Source: Microlunatus parietis (GTDB lineage Bacteria > Actinomycetota > Actinomycetes > Propionibacteriales > Propionibacteriaceae). From it: DNA of 64,000 nt. Each line of letters opens with the position of its first letter. Within the stretch, counting starts at the first letter, position 1. The notes beneath the pieces are model-generated. The model saw only the letters and a program-made list of their open reading frames with translations. It had not been told where the DNA came from and did not search any database. Shown piece after piece: positions 24,478 to 33,538 of the stretch. The stretch is taken from NCBI RefSeq assembly GCF_013407955.1, contig NZ_JACCBU010000001.1:4340001-4404000 (forward strand), read 5' to 3'. Position numbers and translations under genes: made by a program.

Positions 24478-25593
24478 TCATCCTGGTTGGAGTTCGGTCT
24501 GTGATGGTCGGGTGGTTCTGGATCGCCCCAGCAGCGGTTTGCTGAGCGAGGTGTGGAGCAGGAGTTCCACGACGGCGAGTGAGCCGGTGATGGTGAGGAT
24601 GAAGATGATCAAGACTCGACTGAGGGTTCCGGGCAATTGGTCCAAGGGGCTCGGGGTGATGACGATGATCCAGAGTAAGAGTGGGTGGATCAGGAAGACA
24701 CCGAAGGCACGGCGTGCGCCGGCGCGGACGATGTGGTTGATCCCTCGGGGTGTTGCGTGGTGTCGGGTCCAGGCGGTGCTCGCCAGGAGACAGATCAGTG
24801 TTGCGGCGACGGCCCAGGGCAAGACGGAGGGAAAACTGGCGGCGGCTGCGGACCAGGTTGCTGTGCCGGCGGCGCGCAGGTTGAACGCGACCAGTGTGCC
24901 GAGCAGGCTCAGCACGCCGATGGGGACGAGGAGGCGCCAGTGCCGGAGGAGCCCGGTTTCCAGCTGGTCGAGATGGCGTGCGGCTACCGCGCCGCCGACA
25001 GCGAACAGGGCGTAGAGCGGCAGTGACTTCTCGGCGTGTTCCCAGATGATCACCCAGGGCCCTGCTGGGGCTGGGACAAGGTTGATCAGCGTCATGTAGC
25101 CGAGTTGGATCACGGCCGCGATCCCGATCATCAATCCGTGAGCTGCGGGCCACTGGTCAGTCATCCAGCGCAGCGCCGGAAGTACCAGGTAGAGCTGGAT
25201 GGCGACCAGGAGGAAGTACAGGTGGTACCACTCGGTTCCCCACACCAGATGGAGCAGCAGGAGCTGGAGCCAGGGGACGAGGCCTGGCCAACCGTACTGG
25301 GCGGTGTCGATCCCGTAGTAGATCAAGGTCCACAGTACGTAGGGCGGTACGACGGCTGCGAGCCTTCGTCTCCAGAACCGGCAGGCCGACAGGTTCCGGT
25401 CCTGGTAGCCGTGGCAGAGCACGAGCGCGGAGACGAAGACGAAGGCGTAGCGGGCGAAATGGACGGTGAGGCCCCAGGCCGCGACAGGCAATTCCTCCTG
25501 GTCCAGCGTGTAGGTGACGACGTGCGCCGAGATGACGAAGGTGAACACGATCACCCGCATCAGATCCACGTTCGTCAGCCGTCCCACAGGCAC
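24478..25593 (-). CDS. Acyltransferase family 3 membrane protein
   Basis: A 371-residue, roughly ten-helix membrane protein. NVDLMRVIVFTFVISAHVV resembles the conserved N-terminal R-x10-H region of OafA-type acyltransferases, FWRRRLAAVVPPYVLWTLIYY is the characteristic second helix, and WHLYFLLV-like WYHLYFLLVAIQLYL follows. Such enzymes O-acylate surface sugars or lipids. No glycan genes adjoin it, so the acceptor is unknown. Confidence 0.85.
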   Translation of the reverse strand: MPVGRLTNVDLMRVIVFTFVISAHVVTYTLDQEELPVAAWGLTVHFARYAFVFVSALVLCHGYQDRNLSACRFWRRRLAAVVPPYVLWTLIYYGIDTAQYGWPGLVPWLQLLLLHLVWGTEWYHLYFLLVAIQLYLVLPALRWMTDQWPAAHGLMIGIAAVIQLGYMTLINLVPAPAGPWVIIWEHAEKSLPLYALFAVGGAVAARHLDQLETGLLRHWRLLVPIGVLSLLGTLVAFNLRAAGTATWSAAAASFPSVLPWAVAATLICLLASTAWTRHHATPRGINHIVRAGARRAFGVFLIHPLLLWIIVITPSPLDQLPGTLSRVLIIFILTITGSLAVVELLLHTSLSKPLLGRSRTTRPSQTELQPG

Positions 25594-25769
25594 CTGAGCG
25601 AGCCTGGCCGTCGAAGGTTACGGCCAGCCAACGAAAAGGTGTAGGCCGCGATCGAGGGTCGTGCGTCGCGAAGAGTGTTCCGCAGTCTGGGGTTCGCGGC
25701 GGATAGGGTGGCTGGCGGTGTGCCGGGAAGTCTGGTCGGCGGTGGTGCTGTCGACCAGGGAGGTGGAGT

Positions 25770-27074
25770 GTGGGCACACGAGTGCGGCGCCTGTTTGCGC
25801 GCGGGTCATGGCGGGAGACGCTTCGTATCGGGTCGTTGCTGCGGCAGGAGACCGTCGGCGGCGGATTGCTGCTCGTCGGGGCCGCGGTGGCCCTGGTCTG
25901 GGCGAACTCTCCTTGGGCGGAGTCGTACGTCGCGGTACGGGACCTCCGGCTGGGGCCGGATCTTTTGCACCTGGACCTGAGTATCGGGTCGTGGGCCGCG
26001 GACGGGCTGTTGGCGATCTTCTTCTTCGTGGTGGGACTGGAACTGAAGCAGGAGTTCGTCGCCGGCGATCTGCGCAATCCACGGGTCGCGGCGTTGCCGG
26101 TGGCGGCTGCGATCGGTGGGATGGCGGTGCCGGCGCTGATCTTCGTAGCGGTGAACGCGCGCGCCGGTGACGCGCTGGCTGGGTGGGCGATTCCGACAGC
26201 GACCGACATCGCCTTCGCGCTGGCCGTACTGGCGGTGATCAATACCCATCTCCCGGCGGCGTTGCGGACTTTCTTGCTGACGCTCGCGGTGGTCGACGAT
26301 CTGTTGGCGATCGTGATCATCGCGGTGTTCTACACGCGCGAGTTGGAACTCGCCTATCTGGGTGCGGCGTTGTTGCCGTTGATCTTGTTCGGGCTGCTGG
26401 TGCAGCGGCGGATCGCTGCCTGGTGGATCCTGGTGCCGCTCGCCGTGGCGACGTGGGTCCTGGTGCACGCCTCGGGGGTGCATGCCACGGTGGCGGGTGT
26501 GCTGCTGGCGATCACGGTTCCGGTCCTCCGCAGGGGGAGCGGAGATGATCAGCAGCCGAGCCTGGCCCATCGGTTCGAACACGTGCTGCGCCCGGTGTCG
26601 ACCGGTTTCGCGGTGCCGGTGTTCGCACTGTTCGCAGCAGGAGTCACGATCGGCGGCATCGAGGGCCTAGCGGTATCGCTGACGGACTCGGTGACGCTGG
26701 GGATCGTCCTGGGACTGGTCGTCGGCAAGACGATCGGCATCGCCGGAGCTGCCTTCTTGGTCGCGCGGTTCACTCGTGCCGAGCTTGACTCGGATCTGCG
26801 GTGGATCGACATCGTGGGCCTGGCGATGCTGGCCGGGATCGGGTTCACCGTGTCGCTGCTGATCGGGGATCTCGCCTATGGGCCGGCTTCGGTGCGGGAT
26901 CAGCATGTCAAGATCGGCGTGCTGGTCGGGTCCGTACTGGCCGCCGCGATCGCGGCCGTCATGCTGAAGCTCCGGAATCGGGTCTACCGCCGGATCCTCG
27001 AGGCCGAGGAGCAGGATCGAGACCGCGACGGCATGCCTGACGTCTTCGAAGACCAGCCCGAGCCCGAGCAATGA
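25770..27074 (+). CDS. nhaA: Na+/H+ antiporter NhaA
   Basis: A 434-residue NhaA exchanging Na+ for H+ at the plasma membrane. LAIFFFVVGLELKQEF, AIPTATDIAFALAVLAV and LTLAVVDDLLAIVIIAVFYT are signature segments; VVDDLLAIV carries the paired Asp that bind Na+. Eleven to twelve helices are visible. GTG start after GGGAGGTGGA. The C-terminal tail is acidic (RDRDGMPDVFED). It helps salt and alkaline tolerance. Confidence 0.96.
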   Translation: MGTRVRRLFARGSWRETLRIGSLLRQETVGGGLLLVGAAVALVWANSPWAESYVAVRDLRLGPDLLHLDLSIGSWAADGLLAIFFFVVGLELKQEFVAGDLRNPRVAALPVAAAIGGMAVPALIFVAVNARAGDALAGWAIPTATDIAFALAVLAVINTHLPAALRTFLLTLAVVDDLLAIVIIAVFYTRELELAYLGAALLPLILFGLLVQRRIAAWWILVPLAVATWVLVHASGVHATVAGVLLAITVPVLRRGSGDDQQPSLAHRFEHVLRPVSTGFAVPVFALFAAGVTIGGIEGLAVSLTDSVTLGIVLGLVVGKTIGIAGAAFLVARFTRAELDSDLRWIDIVGLAMLAGIGFTVSLLIGDLAYGPASVRDQHVKIGVLVGSVLAAAIAAVMLKLRNRVYRRILEAEEQDRDRDGMPDVFEDQPEPEQ

Positions 27075-27138
27075 GGGCCCTGAAACCCGACCACCACTCC
27101 AAGGCTGCGCCCAGCTGGCGGGGCAGCCCGAGGTGTCA

Positions 27139-27436
27139 ATGCGAGACACCAATCGCTCCAAGTCGCTGTTTCGCAGGAGCCGAGTTGCTGGTGCCGACCG
27201 CACGGTCGCGGTCGTCTTCACGATGGCGGCATTGCTCCTGGTTACCGGTTGTGTGGGGACTAACGCCGTTTGGGGTACCAGACAGCGGCGCCGCCACGAC
27301 CGGCCCGCCGGCCGCACCTAGTCCATCGACGCGAATTCCCGAAATCAGCATGCCGCCGCTCACGCCCCCAACCATCCCTTTAGATACAAGCGGAAATGCG
27401 GTACCTTGCGGCGTCGGTGACCTTGGACAGGGTTGA
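27139..27436 (+). pseudogene. Frameshifted small lipoprotein gene
   Basis: From ATG at 27139 a lipoprotein signal is clear: a basic N-terminus, then VAVVFTMAALLLVTGC with a lipobox. After Cys and VGTNA the frame ends at 27321 in an Arg-rich nonsense tail. The frame beginning at 27071 reads PFGVPDSGAATTGPPAAPSP and continues Pro/Thr-rich to a stop at 27436, like a lipoprotein linker. One frameshift near 27260 explains both. The product would be very short even after repair. Confidence 0.45.
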
Positions 27437-27528
27437 CGCTGCCGGTGGTCGGTCGGTAATCCTGGTGCGTGCGGTGGCTGCGGGTGAGCCGATGAATGGG
27501 ACCTGGTGATCAAGGGGGTGCAGCCAGG

Positions 27529-28023
27529 ATGAGGTCAGCCGGGACGAAGGCAGTGACGCCGAGTCTGTACGAGTTGCGCGACCAGCTGCTGCGGGAGGCT
27601 GAGCGGGCGCGCGCGGCTGGGAGAGGCGACTGGGTGCGGCACTGGGAAGAACTCGCCGAAGCGGTCCAGGACGTGATCGTGGACGAAGGTGATCCGGCGG
27701 TTGCGACACGCGTGCGTCAGGGTGCCGTTTGGGCGGAAGCGCGACCGGGGATGCCGGGTGCTGATGAAGATTCCGACTTGTCCGGTTGTTCGTTGAGTGA
27801 CCTGGAGACTCAGCTCCGCCAGGTGGACGAGTCGATCCGCACGGTAAGCATGCCCGACGGGGCCGGTCGGAACCGGACCAGGAACATGGCGATGCGCGAG
27901 GTCGCGATTCTGTCGGTTCGTCGGCGACTGATCGCGGCCGAGATCAGGCGCCGCCGGAAGGCGCTCGACGTATGGCGCATGACCCAGAGTCTCGTCCACT
28001 CGCCAACCACCCCGGACGCCTAA
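27529..28023 (+). CDS. Hypothetical charged helical protein
   Basis: A 164-residue protein starting MRSAGTKAVTPSLYELRDQLL after AAGGGGGT. It is rich in Arg, Glu and Ala, with helical segments near 15-55, 90-115 and 120-155, and has no signal peptide or membrane helix. I do not recognise the family. It may bind nucleic acid or protein through its basic C-terminal helix, but that is only inference. Confidence 0.55.
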   Translation: MRSAGTKAVTPSLYELRDQLLREAERARAAGRGDWVRHWEELAEAVQDVIVDEGDPAVATRVRQGAVWAEARPGMPGADEDSDLSGCSLSDLETQLRQVDESIRTVSMPDGAGRNRTRNMAMREVAILSVRRRLIAAEIRRRRKALDVWRMTQSLVHSPTTPDA

Positions 28024-28182
28024 CTCACCACCCGAGCGGGGTCCCTCCCGCGGCGCGACGCTCGTGCAGGCTGCAGATCGAATCTCGTCCTCCCGATCGG
28101 CACAGCCGTGACACGCCGCGCCACGAACTCATTCAGCTTGCGCGATCTATTGAGTGACCAGCATCGCCGAGGACCCAGCCGC

Positions 28183-29219
28183 TCACGGAAGGTGGGTTTC
28201 CGGCGCTCGAGACGCAGCTGGGCTCCAGCGGTGGTTTCCGGTGAGCACGTGCCGGCCGAGCGGGGTGAGGCTGTGGATCATGTGCCGGCCGTCGCGGTAT
28301 GACGTCACCAGACCGCAGTCGCGGAGGATCGCGCCGTGCTCGCTGGTCGAGGAGAGGGAGATTCCTGCGCGGGCGGCGAGTTGGGTGGTGTCGAGCGGCA
28401 TCACCAAGGCCTTCAGTAGGGCGGCCCGCGGAGTTCCGATCAGCGCCCCAAGTGTCGGTCGATGCCGTCACCGGCGCCGGTCTGCGGCTGCATCCAGTGC
28501 TGCGGCGGGTTGATCGGATAGACGAGCACGGGGTCCAGGTCCGGGTCCGCCAGGGTCACCGGATTTCCCTGGCAGAAGAAGGAGGGGATCAGGGTGATGC
28601 CACGACCCGCCAGGTTCAGGTCGAGATCTACGGGATACGGCGCGGTGAGGACCGGCGGCTCCCAGCGGATTCCCGGGGCCAGATTCCGTAGGACGGCGTC
28701 GACTCCGCCGTCGGCAAGGCGCCGGGTGAGCTGGCGCCGGTGGGCAGCCAGCTGGGCAGTGATCTGGTCGTGGAACGGTGCCAGCGCGTTCGCGTGGTAC
28801 GTGTGCAGGGAGGCCCCGAGTCGGTGAAGGTGTCGTGGTTTCGCCGCGGCGATCCCGGCCGGCCAGGGCGACCGGTGTGGATCGCCGATCGCTCTGGCCA
28901 GTTCCCGGCTCAGACGGGCGCGGGGTACGTGCAGGACGGCGTCGACGCCCTCGTCAAGGCAGGCTGTTGTCGGGACGGGCGTGAGGAAGTCCGGAAAGTA
29001 GCGCCGGGGCGGCGCCAGGTCATACAGGCTGGCGGCGGCAGCCCCGACCCGCTGACGCGCGATGGTCCGCATCCAGGTGGCCCAGCTGCGGAACGGCGAT
29101 GTCCGGTCCTGCCGTGCCCCGAGCTGGTGCAAGCTCAGGACGATCTCCCACATCGGGTCGAGGTGGTCGGCGATCCTGACGCGTCCCACATCGGCCAGGG
29201 TGAATGCGATCCGCAGCAT
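28183..29219 (-). pseudogene. DUF5937-ArsR family regulator, split by a frameshift
   Basis: The first frame (29219 down to 28440) starts MLRIAFTLADVGRVRIADHLDPMWEI after AAGGGGA and contains LAPPRRYFPDFLTP and LIPSFFCQGNPVTL, typical of the DUF5937 part of a large ArsR-like family. It stops at HLGR. The next frame continues with GALIGTPRAALLKAL and LAARAGISLSSTSEHGAILRDCGLV, the expected winged helix, to 28183. One base change in the run around 28447-28453 would restore a protein of about 345 residues. It could be a real lesion, a sequencing error or, less likely, programmed slippage. Confidence 0.75.
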
Positions 29220-29430
29220 TGCGTCCCCTTTTCTGCATCCCACGGGTCCGTCCAGCAGTACGGCCGCCTAACGGTCGTGGTTGTCATGGCACTCGGTGCC
29301 GTGACCGTGGTCGTCGACGATTCGGCTGGATCCGAAACAGTTGGCGGTCGGCTCCGGTGGTTCTTGATCATGATACGGATGCCGGGCCGGCCGGTCCGGA
29401 CGAAACCGGTGAGGCTGACGAGAGGATCAC

Positions 29431-30174
29431 ATGGATGCTCTGGTGACGAAGATCGTGGTCATCGCGGTGTTCGTATTGATCATCGTGGCGGTGGTGGTGC
29501 CGCGGATCCGTGGCCGGCGGTCGCTTCAGGTGCGGAGGAAGAGCCTGGCGGCGCTGGCCCGGAACGAGGGCTGGCGGTACACCACGGAGGATCCGGACCG
29601 TGTTGCGCTCGTCCAAGGGCTGCCCGAGGCGACCGGGCATGCGCGCGACGTGATCCTCAGCGGCATCATGCGGGACGATGATCCGCCGCGCCTGGCCGTG
29701 AGCTCCCGGATCCTCAACGTCTTGGACGGCGAAGTCGACGAGCACCGGATCCAGGTCTTCGACTGGCTGGTCGGGCGGGGCAGCGGAAGCGGTCGGGCGT
29801 CGGTCACTCGTCTGCACACCGTGTGGGCCGTCCGGCTGCCCGCTGTGCCGTACTGGGTCCAGGCCGCCAGCCTGGGCCAGCCGCATGACGGGTGGCGACC
29901 CGGACAGTGGTTCCGTACCGACGACGAGGCGTTCGACCGGCGCTTCCGGGTCACCGCCGACGATCCGGCTCATGTTCGAGCCGGGCTCACCCCGCAGACG
30001 CGACGACTGCTGCTCGAGTCCGATTTCGACGGCTGGCGGCTGGACGCCGCGCTGGGCCTGCTCCTGCTGTGGACCCACTCCGGACGCCGCTTCGCCCCGG
30101 CCGATCGGATCGGCCCGATGACCCGGCAGGCGGTACACCTGGCGATCGAGGCCGGCGCGTCCACTCCCAGATAG
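29431..30174 (+). CDS. Hypothetical single-pass membrane protein
   Basis: A 247-residue protein. One N-terminal membrane helix (IVVIAVFVLIIVAVVVP) is followed by a basic stop-transfer RIRGRR and a cytoplasmic domain with EGWRYTTEDP and a C-terminal FDGWRLDAALGLLLLWTHSG. This layout resembles actinobacterial proteins that have a short anchor and a DUF3137-like domain, but I am not certain. It starts with ATG after GAGAGGATC and diverges from the broken ArsR gene. Confidence 0.7.
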   Translation: MDALVTKIVVIAVFVLIIVAVVVPRIRGRRSLQVRRKSLAALARNEGWRYTTEDPDRVALVQGLPEATGHARDVILSGIMRDDDPPRLAVSSRILNVLDGEVDEHRIQVFDWLVGRGSGSGRASVTRLHTVWAVRLPAVPYWVQAASLGQPHDGWRPGQWFRTDDEAFDRRFRVTADDPAHVRAGLTPQTRRLLLESDFDGWRLDAALGLLLLWTHSGRRFAPADRIGPMTRQAVHLAIEAGASTPR

Positions 30175-30198
30175 CAGGTGCACGGTGGGCTCAGCCAC

Positions 30199-30882
30199 TC
30201 AGTACCGGCGGCGTCGGTGACGTATCCCCAGCCCCACGCAGATGACTGAGCCGACCACGACCGCCACTGCCGTGAGCCGGTTCTCATCGTCATCGGCCAG
30301 CAGAAAGCCCGGGATCGCGCCGATCGAGGCGGCCAGCGCCAGCCCGACGAGTGCGCAGAGCATGACATCCTCGACCTCCCAGCCGGCCAGCGTCTCCCGG
30401 AGGCCAGGATGGAGCCAGCAGGGGATGCTGAGGATGCCTGCCAGCAGGCCGAACCCGAGCAGCACCGGCGGCGCGATCCCGGCGCTGAACTCCAGTGCCG
30501 GCGGCGCCAGGTATGCCGACTTCTCGTACACCCGGGCCACCACGTGCTTGAGGTAGCCGCCGTCGCTGACCTGCGCCAGTTCACCGTAGAGCGTGCCCGA
30601 TTCCTCACGGCCGTCGATCGTCCAGGTCGCTCCCTTACAGGTGACGTTCCGGGTCCCGCCGCTTCGACGCCGCACGGGCCCGGATTCGCACGACTCGGGA
30701 AGCTCCACGGCCGCCGGCGTCCCCAACAGATATCCCACCGCCCGTCCGCCGATCGATCCGGCCGGCGAGGGAATCAGGTAACAGGCGAGCCCGCCCAGGA
30801 TTCCGACTCCGGCCAGCAGGAAGGCAGCGATACGGGCAGCCAGGAGCAGGCCGAGCCGATCGATCGTGTTCCGCGACGTCAT
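30199..30882 (-). CDS. Hypothetical multi-pass membrane protein
   Basis: A 227-residue protein with a helix near residue 15, then an extracytoplasmic domain containing ESCESGPV and NVTCKGATWTIDG (two Cys that could pair), followed by four further helices and the basic tail RHRRRRY. I do not recognise it. It converges with the single-pass protein gene, 24 bases apart. ATG at 30882 is chosen over the longer frame because the upstream 69 bases have no protein-like signal. Confidence 0.62.
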   Translation of the reverse strand: MTSRNTIDRLGLLLAARIAAFLLAGVGILGGLACYLIPSPAGSIGGRAVGYLLGTPAAVELPESCESGPVRRRSGGTRNVTCKGATWTIDGREESGTLYGELAQVSDGGYLKHVVARVYEKSAYLAPPALEFSAGIAPPVLLGFGLLAGILSIPCWLHPGLRETLAGWEVEDVMLCALVGLALAASIGAIPGFLLADDDENRLTAVAVVVGSVICVGLGIRHRRRRY

Positions 30883-31217
30883 CCAGCGATGGTCGGCGAA
30901 CGAGTTTGACCGCGGCGAAACCTTTCGGCTGAGACCGAAACGTGGCGTCAACGGGCGGCCACAGGAGTGCTCGCCGAGCGGAAAGCGCCGTTGCGCGTTC
31001 GCCGAATGCCGTCCGCGTGACGGCCCGCGGGCGATCGCCCCCCTTTCGTCGACTGACCGGGCCCGTCGGGTCCGTGGCTAACGAGTTCGTCTCGTCCCGT
31101 CCGGCCAGCGTTTGAGATCGGCTGCTTGACGGTACGAGTCGAATCTGCCCCGCACCGTGTCGGGTTGCCCGATCGCGGCACCCGACTCGGGAATCGGCCG
31201 CCGAAGGATGAAAGGAC
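30883..31217. promoter_or_regulatory. Divergent promoter region before the stress cluster
   Basis: About 335 bases with no gene. A CCTTTCGG/CCGAAACG inverted pair lies around 30920-30945, and the 31090-31200 part leads to the PRC-barrel gene, whose ribosome site GAAGGATGAAAGGAC is strong. No conserved RNA was recognised. Confidence 0.4.
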
Positions 31218-31646
31218 ATGATGGAGAACGCACACAGCGCAACCCTGGTACGGCTCAAGGACACCGACCTTGTCGTCGGCGATGATCAGGTCGACGTCCG
31301 CGGGATGGACGTCGTCGATCGTTCCGGTGCGGAGGTCGGAGATGTCGATGGCCTGCTGGTCGATGAGGCGGAACGCAAGGTCCGATTCCTGCAGGTCGGG
31401 TCGGGCGGCTTCCTGGGACTGGGCGAGAAGAAGCAGCTGATCCCGGTCGAGGCCATCGTCGAGGTCGGCGATGGTCGGGTCAAGATCGATCAGGATCGCG
31501 AACAGGTCGCCGGGGCGCCGGTCTATGACCCGGATCTGGTGCCGGCTCCGCAACCCGACTATTACGAAGGCGTCTACGGCTATTACGGCTACGCACCGTT
31601 CTGGACCCCCGGTTACACCTACCAGGGGTACCCGCGCCAGATCTGA
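31218..31646 (+). CDS. PRC-barrel domain protein
   Basis: A 142-residue protein. RLKDTDLVVGDDQVDVRGMDVVDRSGAEVGDVDGLLVDEAERKVRFLQV follows the PRC-barrel pattern, with a G-x-x-G-x-V-x-D turn and a strand reporting surface chemistry. A Tyr/Gly/Pro-rich C-terminal tail (PDYYEGVYGYYGYAPFW) is typical of actinobacterial stress-associated members. A double ATG at 31218/31221 follows AAAGGAC. It leads a cluster of stress-type genes. Confidence 0.9.
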   Translation: MMENAHSATLVRLKDTDLVVGDDQVDVRGMDVVDRSGAEVGDVDGLLVDEAERKVRFLQVGSGGFLGLGEKKQLIPVEAIVEVGDGRVKIDQDREQVAGAPVYDPDLVPAPQPDYYEGVYGYYGYAPFWTPGYTYQGYPRQI

Positions 31647-31778
31647 ACCCCCGGCCACAGGAAGGCGTACGTGATGACGCCGGGTCGGCCCGGACCGTGG
31701 CGGGGGCCAACCCGGCCGTCGCTGTGATGGCGCGGTCTGGATCCATGATCAACAACCGACCCGACGAAGCAGACGATC

Positions 31779-32660
31779 TCAGGAGCTGACGAACTCGGCG
31801 AGAGGATCCTCATGATCAAGTCTGCTGAGGACCTGGTCACCATCCAGTTGGTCCGGGTGGGTGTCGAGTTCGTCCCAGGTACGCGGTGCGGCCACCATGG
31901 GCCGTGGCTGGCCGCGCAGCGAGTACGGGCAGATGGTGGTCTTGGCGGCGTTGTTCTGGCTCCAGTCGACGAACACCTTGCCCGGCCGAAGTGACTTCCT
32001 CATCTGACTGGTGACCAGGTCCGGGTTGGCCTTCTCCAGACCGCGGGCCAGTTCGCGCGCCAGGTTGCTGGCATCGGCCGAGGTCAGGTCGCCGTTCAGG
32101 TGCGCATAGAGGTGGAGGCCTTTGCTGCCGCTGGTGACGGGGCAGGTGCTGAGGCCGATGCTGTCGAGGAGGTGACGGGCCTGGCGGGCGATCTCGATGC
32201 ACTCGGCGAGGCCGGCGCCCGGGCCGGGGTCGAGATCGAGCACGAGTCGATCCGGGCTGCCCCGTTCGCCGCCGGTAGTTGCTCGCCACTGCGGGACATG
32301 CAGTTCGAGGGCGGCATATTGCGCCATCAGCAGCAGCGTCGCGGTGGAATCGATGAGCGGGTAGGTCTTCGGTTCCTCGTTGTGGGTCAGGGTCGTGCGC
32401 GTGACCCATTCCGGGGTGCCGGAGTCGAGGCTCTTGGTGAAGAACGCCGGCTCGGGACGCTCGGCCGTGCCGACGCCGTCGGGCCAGCGTTTCCTCGTGA
32501 CGGCCCGACCGGCCAGGAGCGGCAGCATCCGGTCGGCGACCCGGGCGTAGTAGGCCAGGACGTCGCCCTTGGTGGTGCCGGTCTCGGGATAGAGCACCTT
32601 GTCGAGGTTGGTCAGGCGGAGCGGATGACCATCGACCACGATCTTCCGCGACGCCGGCAT
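31779..32660 (-). CDS. Stand-alone LigD-type DNA polymerase/primase domain
   Basis: A 293-residue protein equal to the polymerase domain of LigD, used in non-homologous end joining. Visible are LTNLDKVLYPETGTTKGDVLAYY, FFTKSLDSGTPEWV, the catalytic DLDPGPG, TSGSKGLHLYAHL with the SxGxHxY nucleotide site, and KVFVDWSQNN with the third metal Asp. No ligase or nuclease domain is fused. No ku gene is in the window; an ATP-dependent ligase is at 48-49 kb, so the NHEJ functions appear to be split over separate genes. Confidence 0.93.
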   Translation of the reverse strand: MPASRKIVVDGHPLRLTNLDKVLYPETGTTKGDVLAYYARVADRMLPLLAGRAVTRKRWPDGVGTAERPEPAFFTKSLDSGTPEWVTRTTLTHNEEPKTYPLIDSTATLLLMAQYAALELHVPQWRATTGGERGSPDRLVLDLDPGPGAGLAECIEIARQARHLLDSIGLSTCPVTSGSKGLHLYAHLNGDLTSADASNLARELARGLEKANPDLVTSQMRKSLRPGKVFVDWSQNNAAKTTICPYSLRGQPRPMVAAPRTWDELDTHPDQLDGDQVLSRLDHEDPLAEFVSS

Positions 32661-32676
32661 GGCGGTGACCTACGGC

Positions 32677-33258
32677 TCAGTCTGTCGCCTTGTCGATCGC
32701 GTCCCGGGCGCGGTCGATCAGCGAGGCGAACGGTCCGACCGTCCACTGCTTGGCGGGTGATCCCGCCGTGCTGGGGTGCGGCCTGGTCGGCGCCACCCGT
32801 TCCGCGGCCAGGACACGACGGCCCAGCTTGGCCCGCTGGTCCGCGTCGCAGTGCTGCAGAACAGCGGGGAACTCCTCGGTCTCCTCCTTCTCCGCGTGTT
32901 CTTCCACGGCGGACTTCAGCTCGGCCAGTTCGCGATCGAAGTCGGCGGTGTCGGTGTCGATCGATTCGAGCCGCTTCAAGACCTCGTTGGCTTCCTGTTC
33001 CTCGGCGTTCCGTGCCTCGGCGACTCCCTCGGCTGCGACGTCGTCGGTGACCGGCCGGAGGATCATCTCCTCGGCTGTCTCATGCGTCACCAGCAGCCCG
33101 CGAAGCTCCTCGAACGCGTCATGTTTTTGATCACCGCTGGCCTGTTCCACCTCAGCGAACAGGTCCTTGATCTGCGCGTGCTGGTTCAGCAGGACACCGA
33201 TCACATCACCCTCGGGAAGCCGGGCGGCCTTCTGGCGATCTTCCACTGCGGTTCCCAT
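32677..33258 (-). CDS. Hemerythrin domain protein
   Basis: A 193-residue protein. VIGVLLNQHAQIKDLFAEVEQ, LLVTHETAEEMILRP and SAVEEHAEKEETEEFPAVL supply the His/Glu residues of a di-iron four-helix bundle. The Pro/Lys-rich tail after residue 150 is outside the domain. Start is ATG at 33258 after GAGGAATTT. It lies 16 bases upstream of the LigD-type gene on the same strand, so the two may be co-transcribed. Such proteins sense or bind oxygen or NO and fit the stress context. Confidence 0.9.
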   Translation of the reverse strand: MGTAVEDRQKAARLPEGDVIGVLLNQHAQIKDLFAEVEQASGDQKHDAFEELRGLLVTHETAEEMILRPVTDDVAAEGVAEARNAEEQEANEVLKRLESIDTDTADFDRELAELKSAVEEHAEKEETEEFPAVLQHCDADQRAKLGRRVLAAERVAPTRPHPSTAGSPAKQWTVGPFASLIDRARDAIDKATD

Positions 33259-33538
33259 CCGAAATTCCTCCACTCGTGTTGATGATGCTCGGGAGGTACC
33301 CGGATCCGTCGGCGGCCAACCTGGCACCCCTCGATCCGCCGCGGACGAACACCGATCAGCCAGATCGCGCCCGTACCAACTCCGGGCACGGTGAAACCGA
33401 TCACCGGACCGGCAGTCGAGTCGCCGGCCGATTCAGCGCGTCCGGCTCGCCGCGTGGTTGCCGCTGTGGTGGACCGGGTACGGCTCAACCACGAACCGGG
33501 CCGTCCAACGACGATGCCCGTCACTGAAGGAGAGCGAC

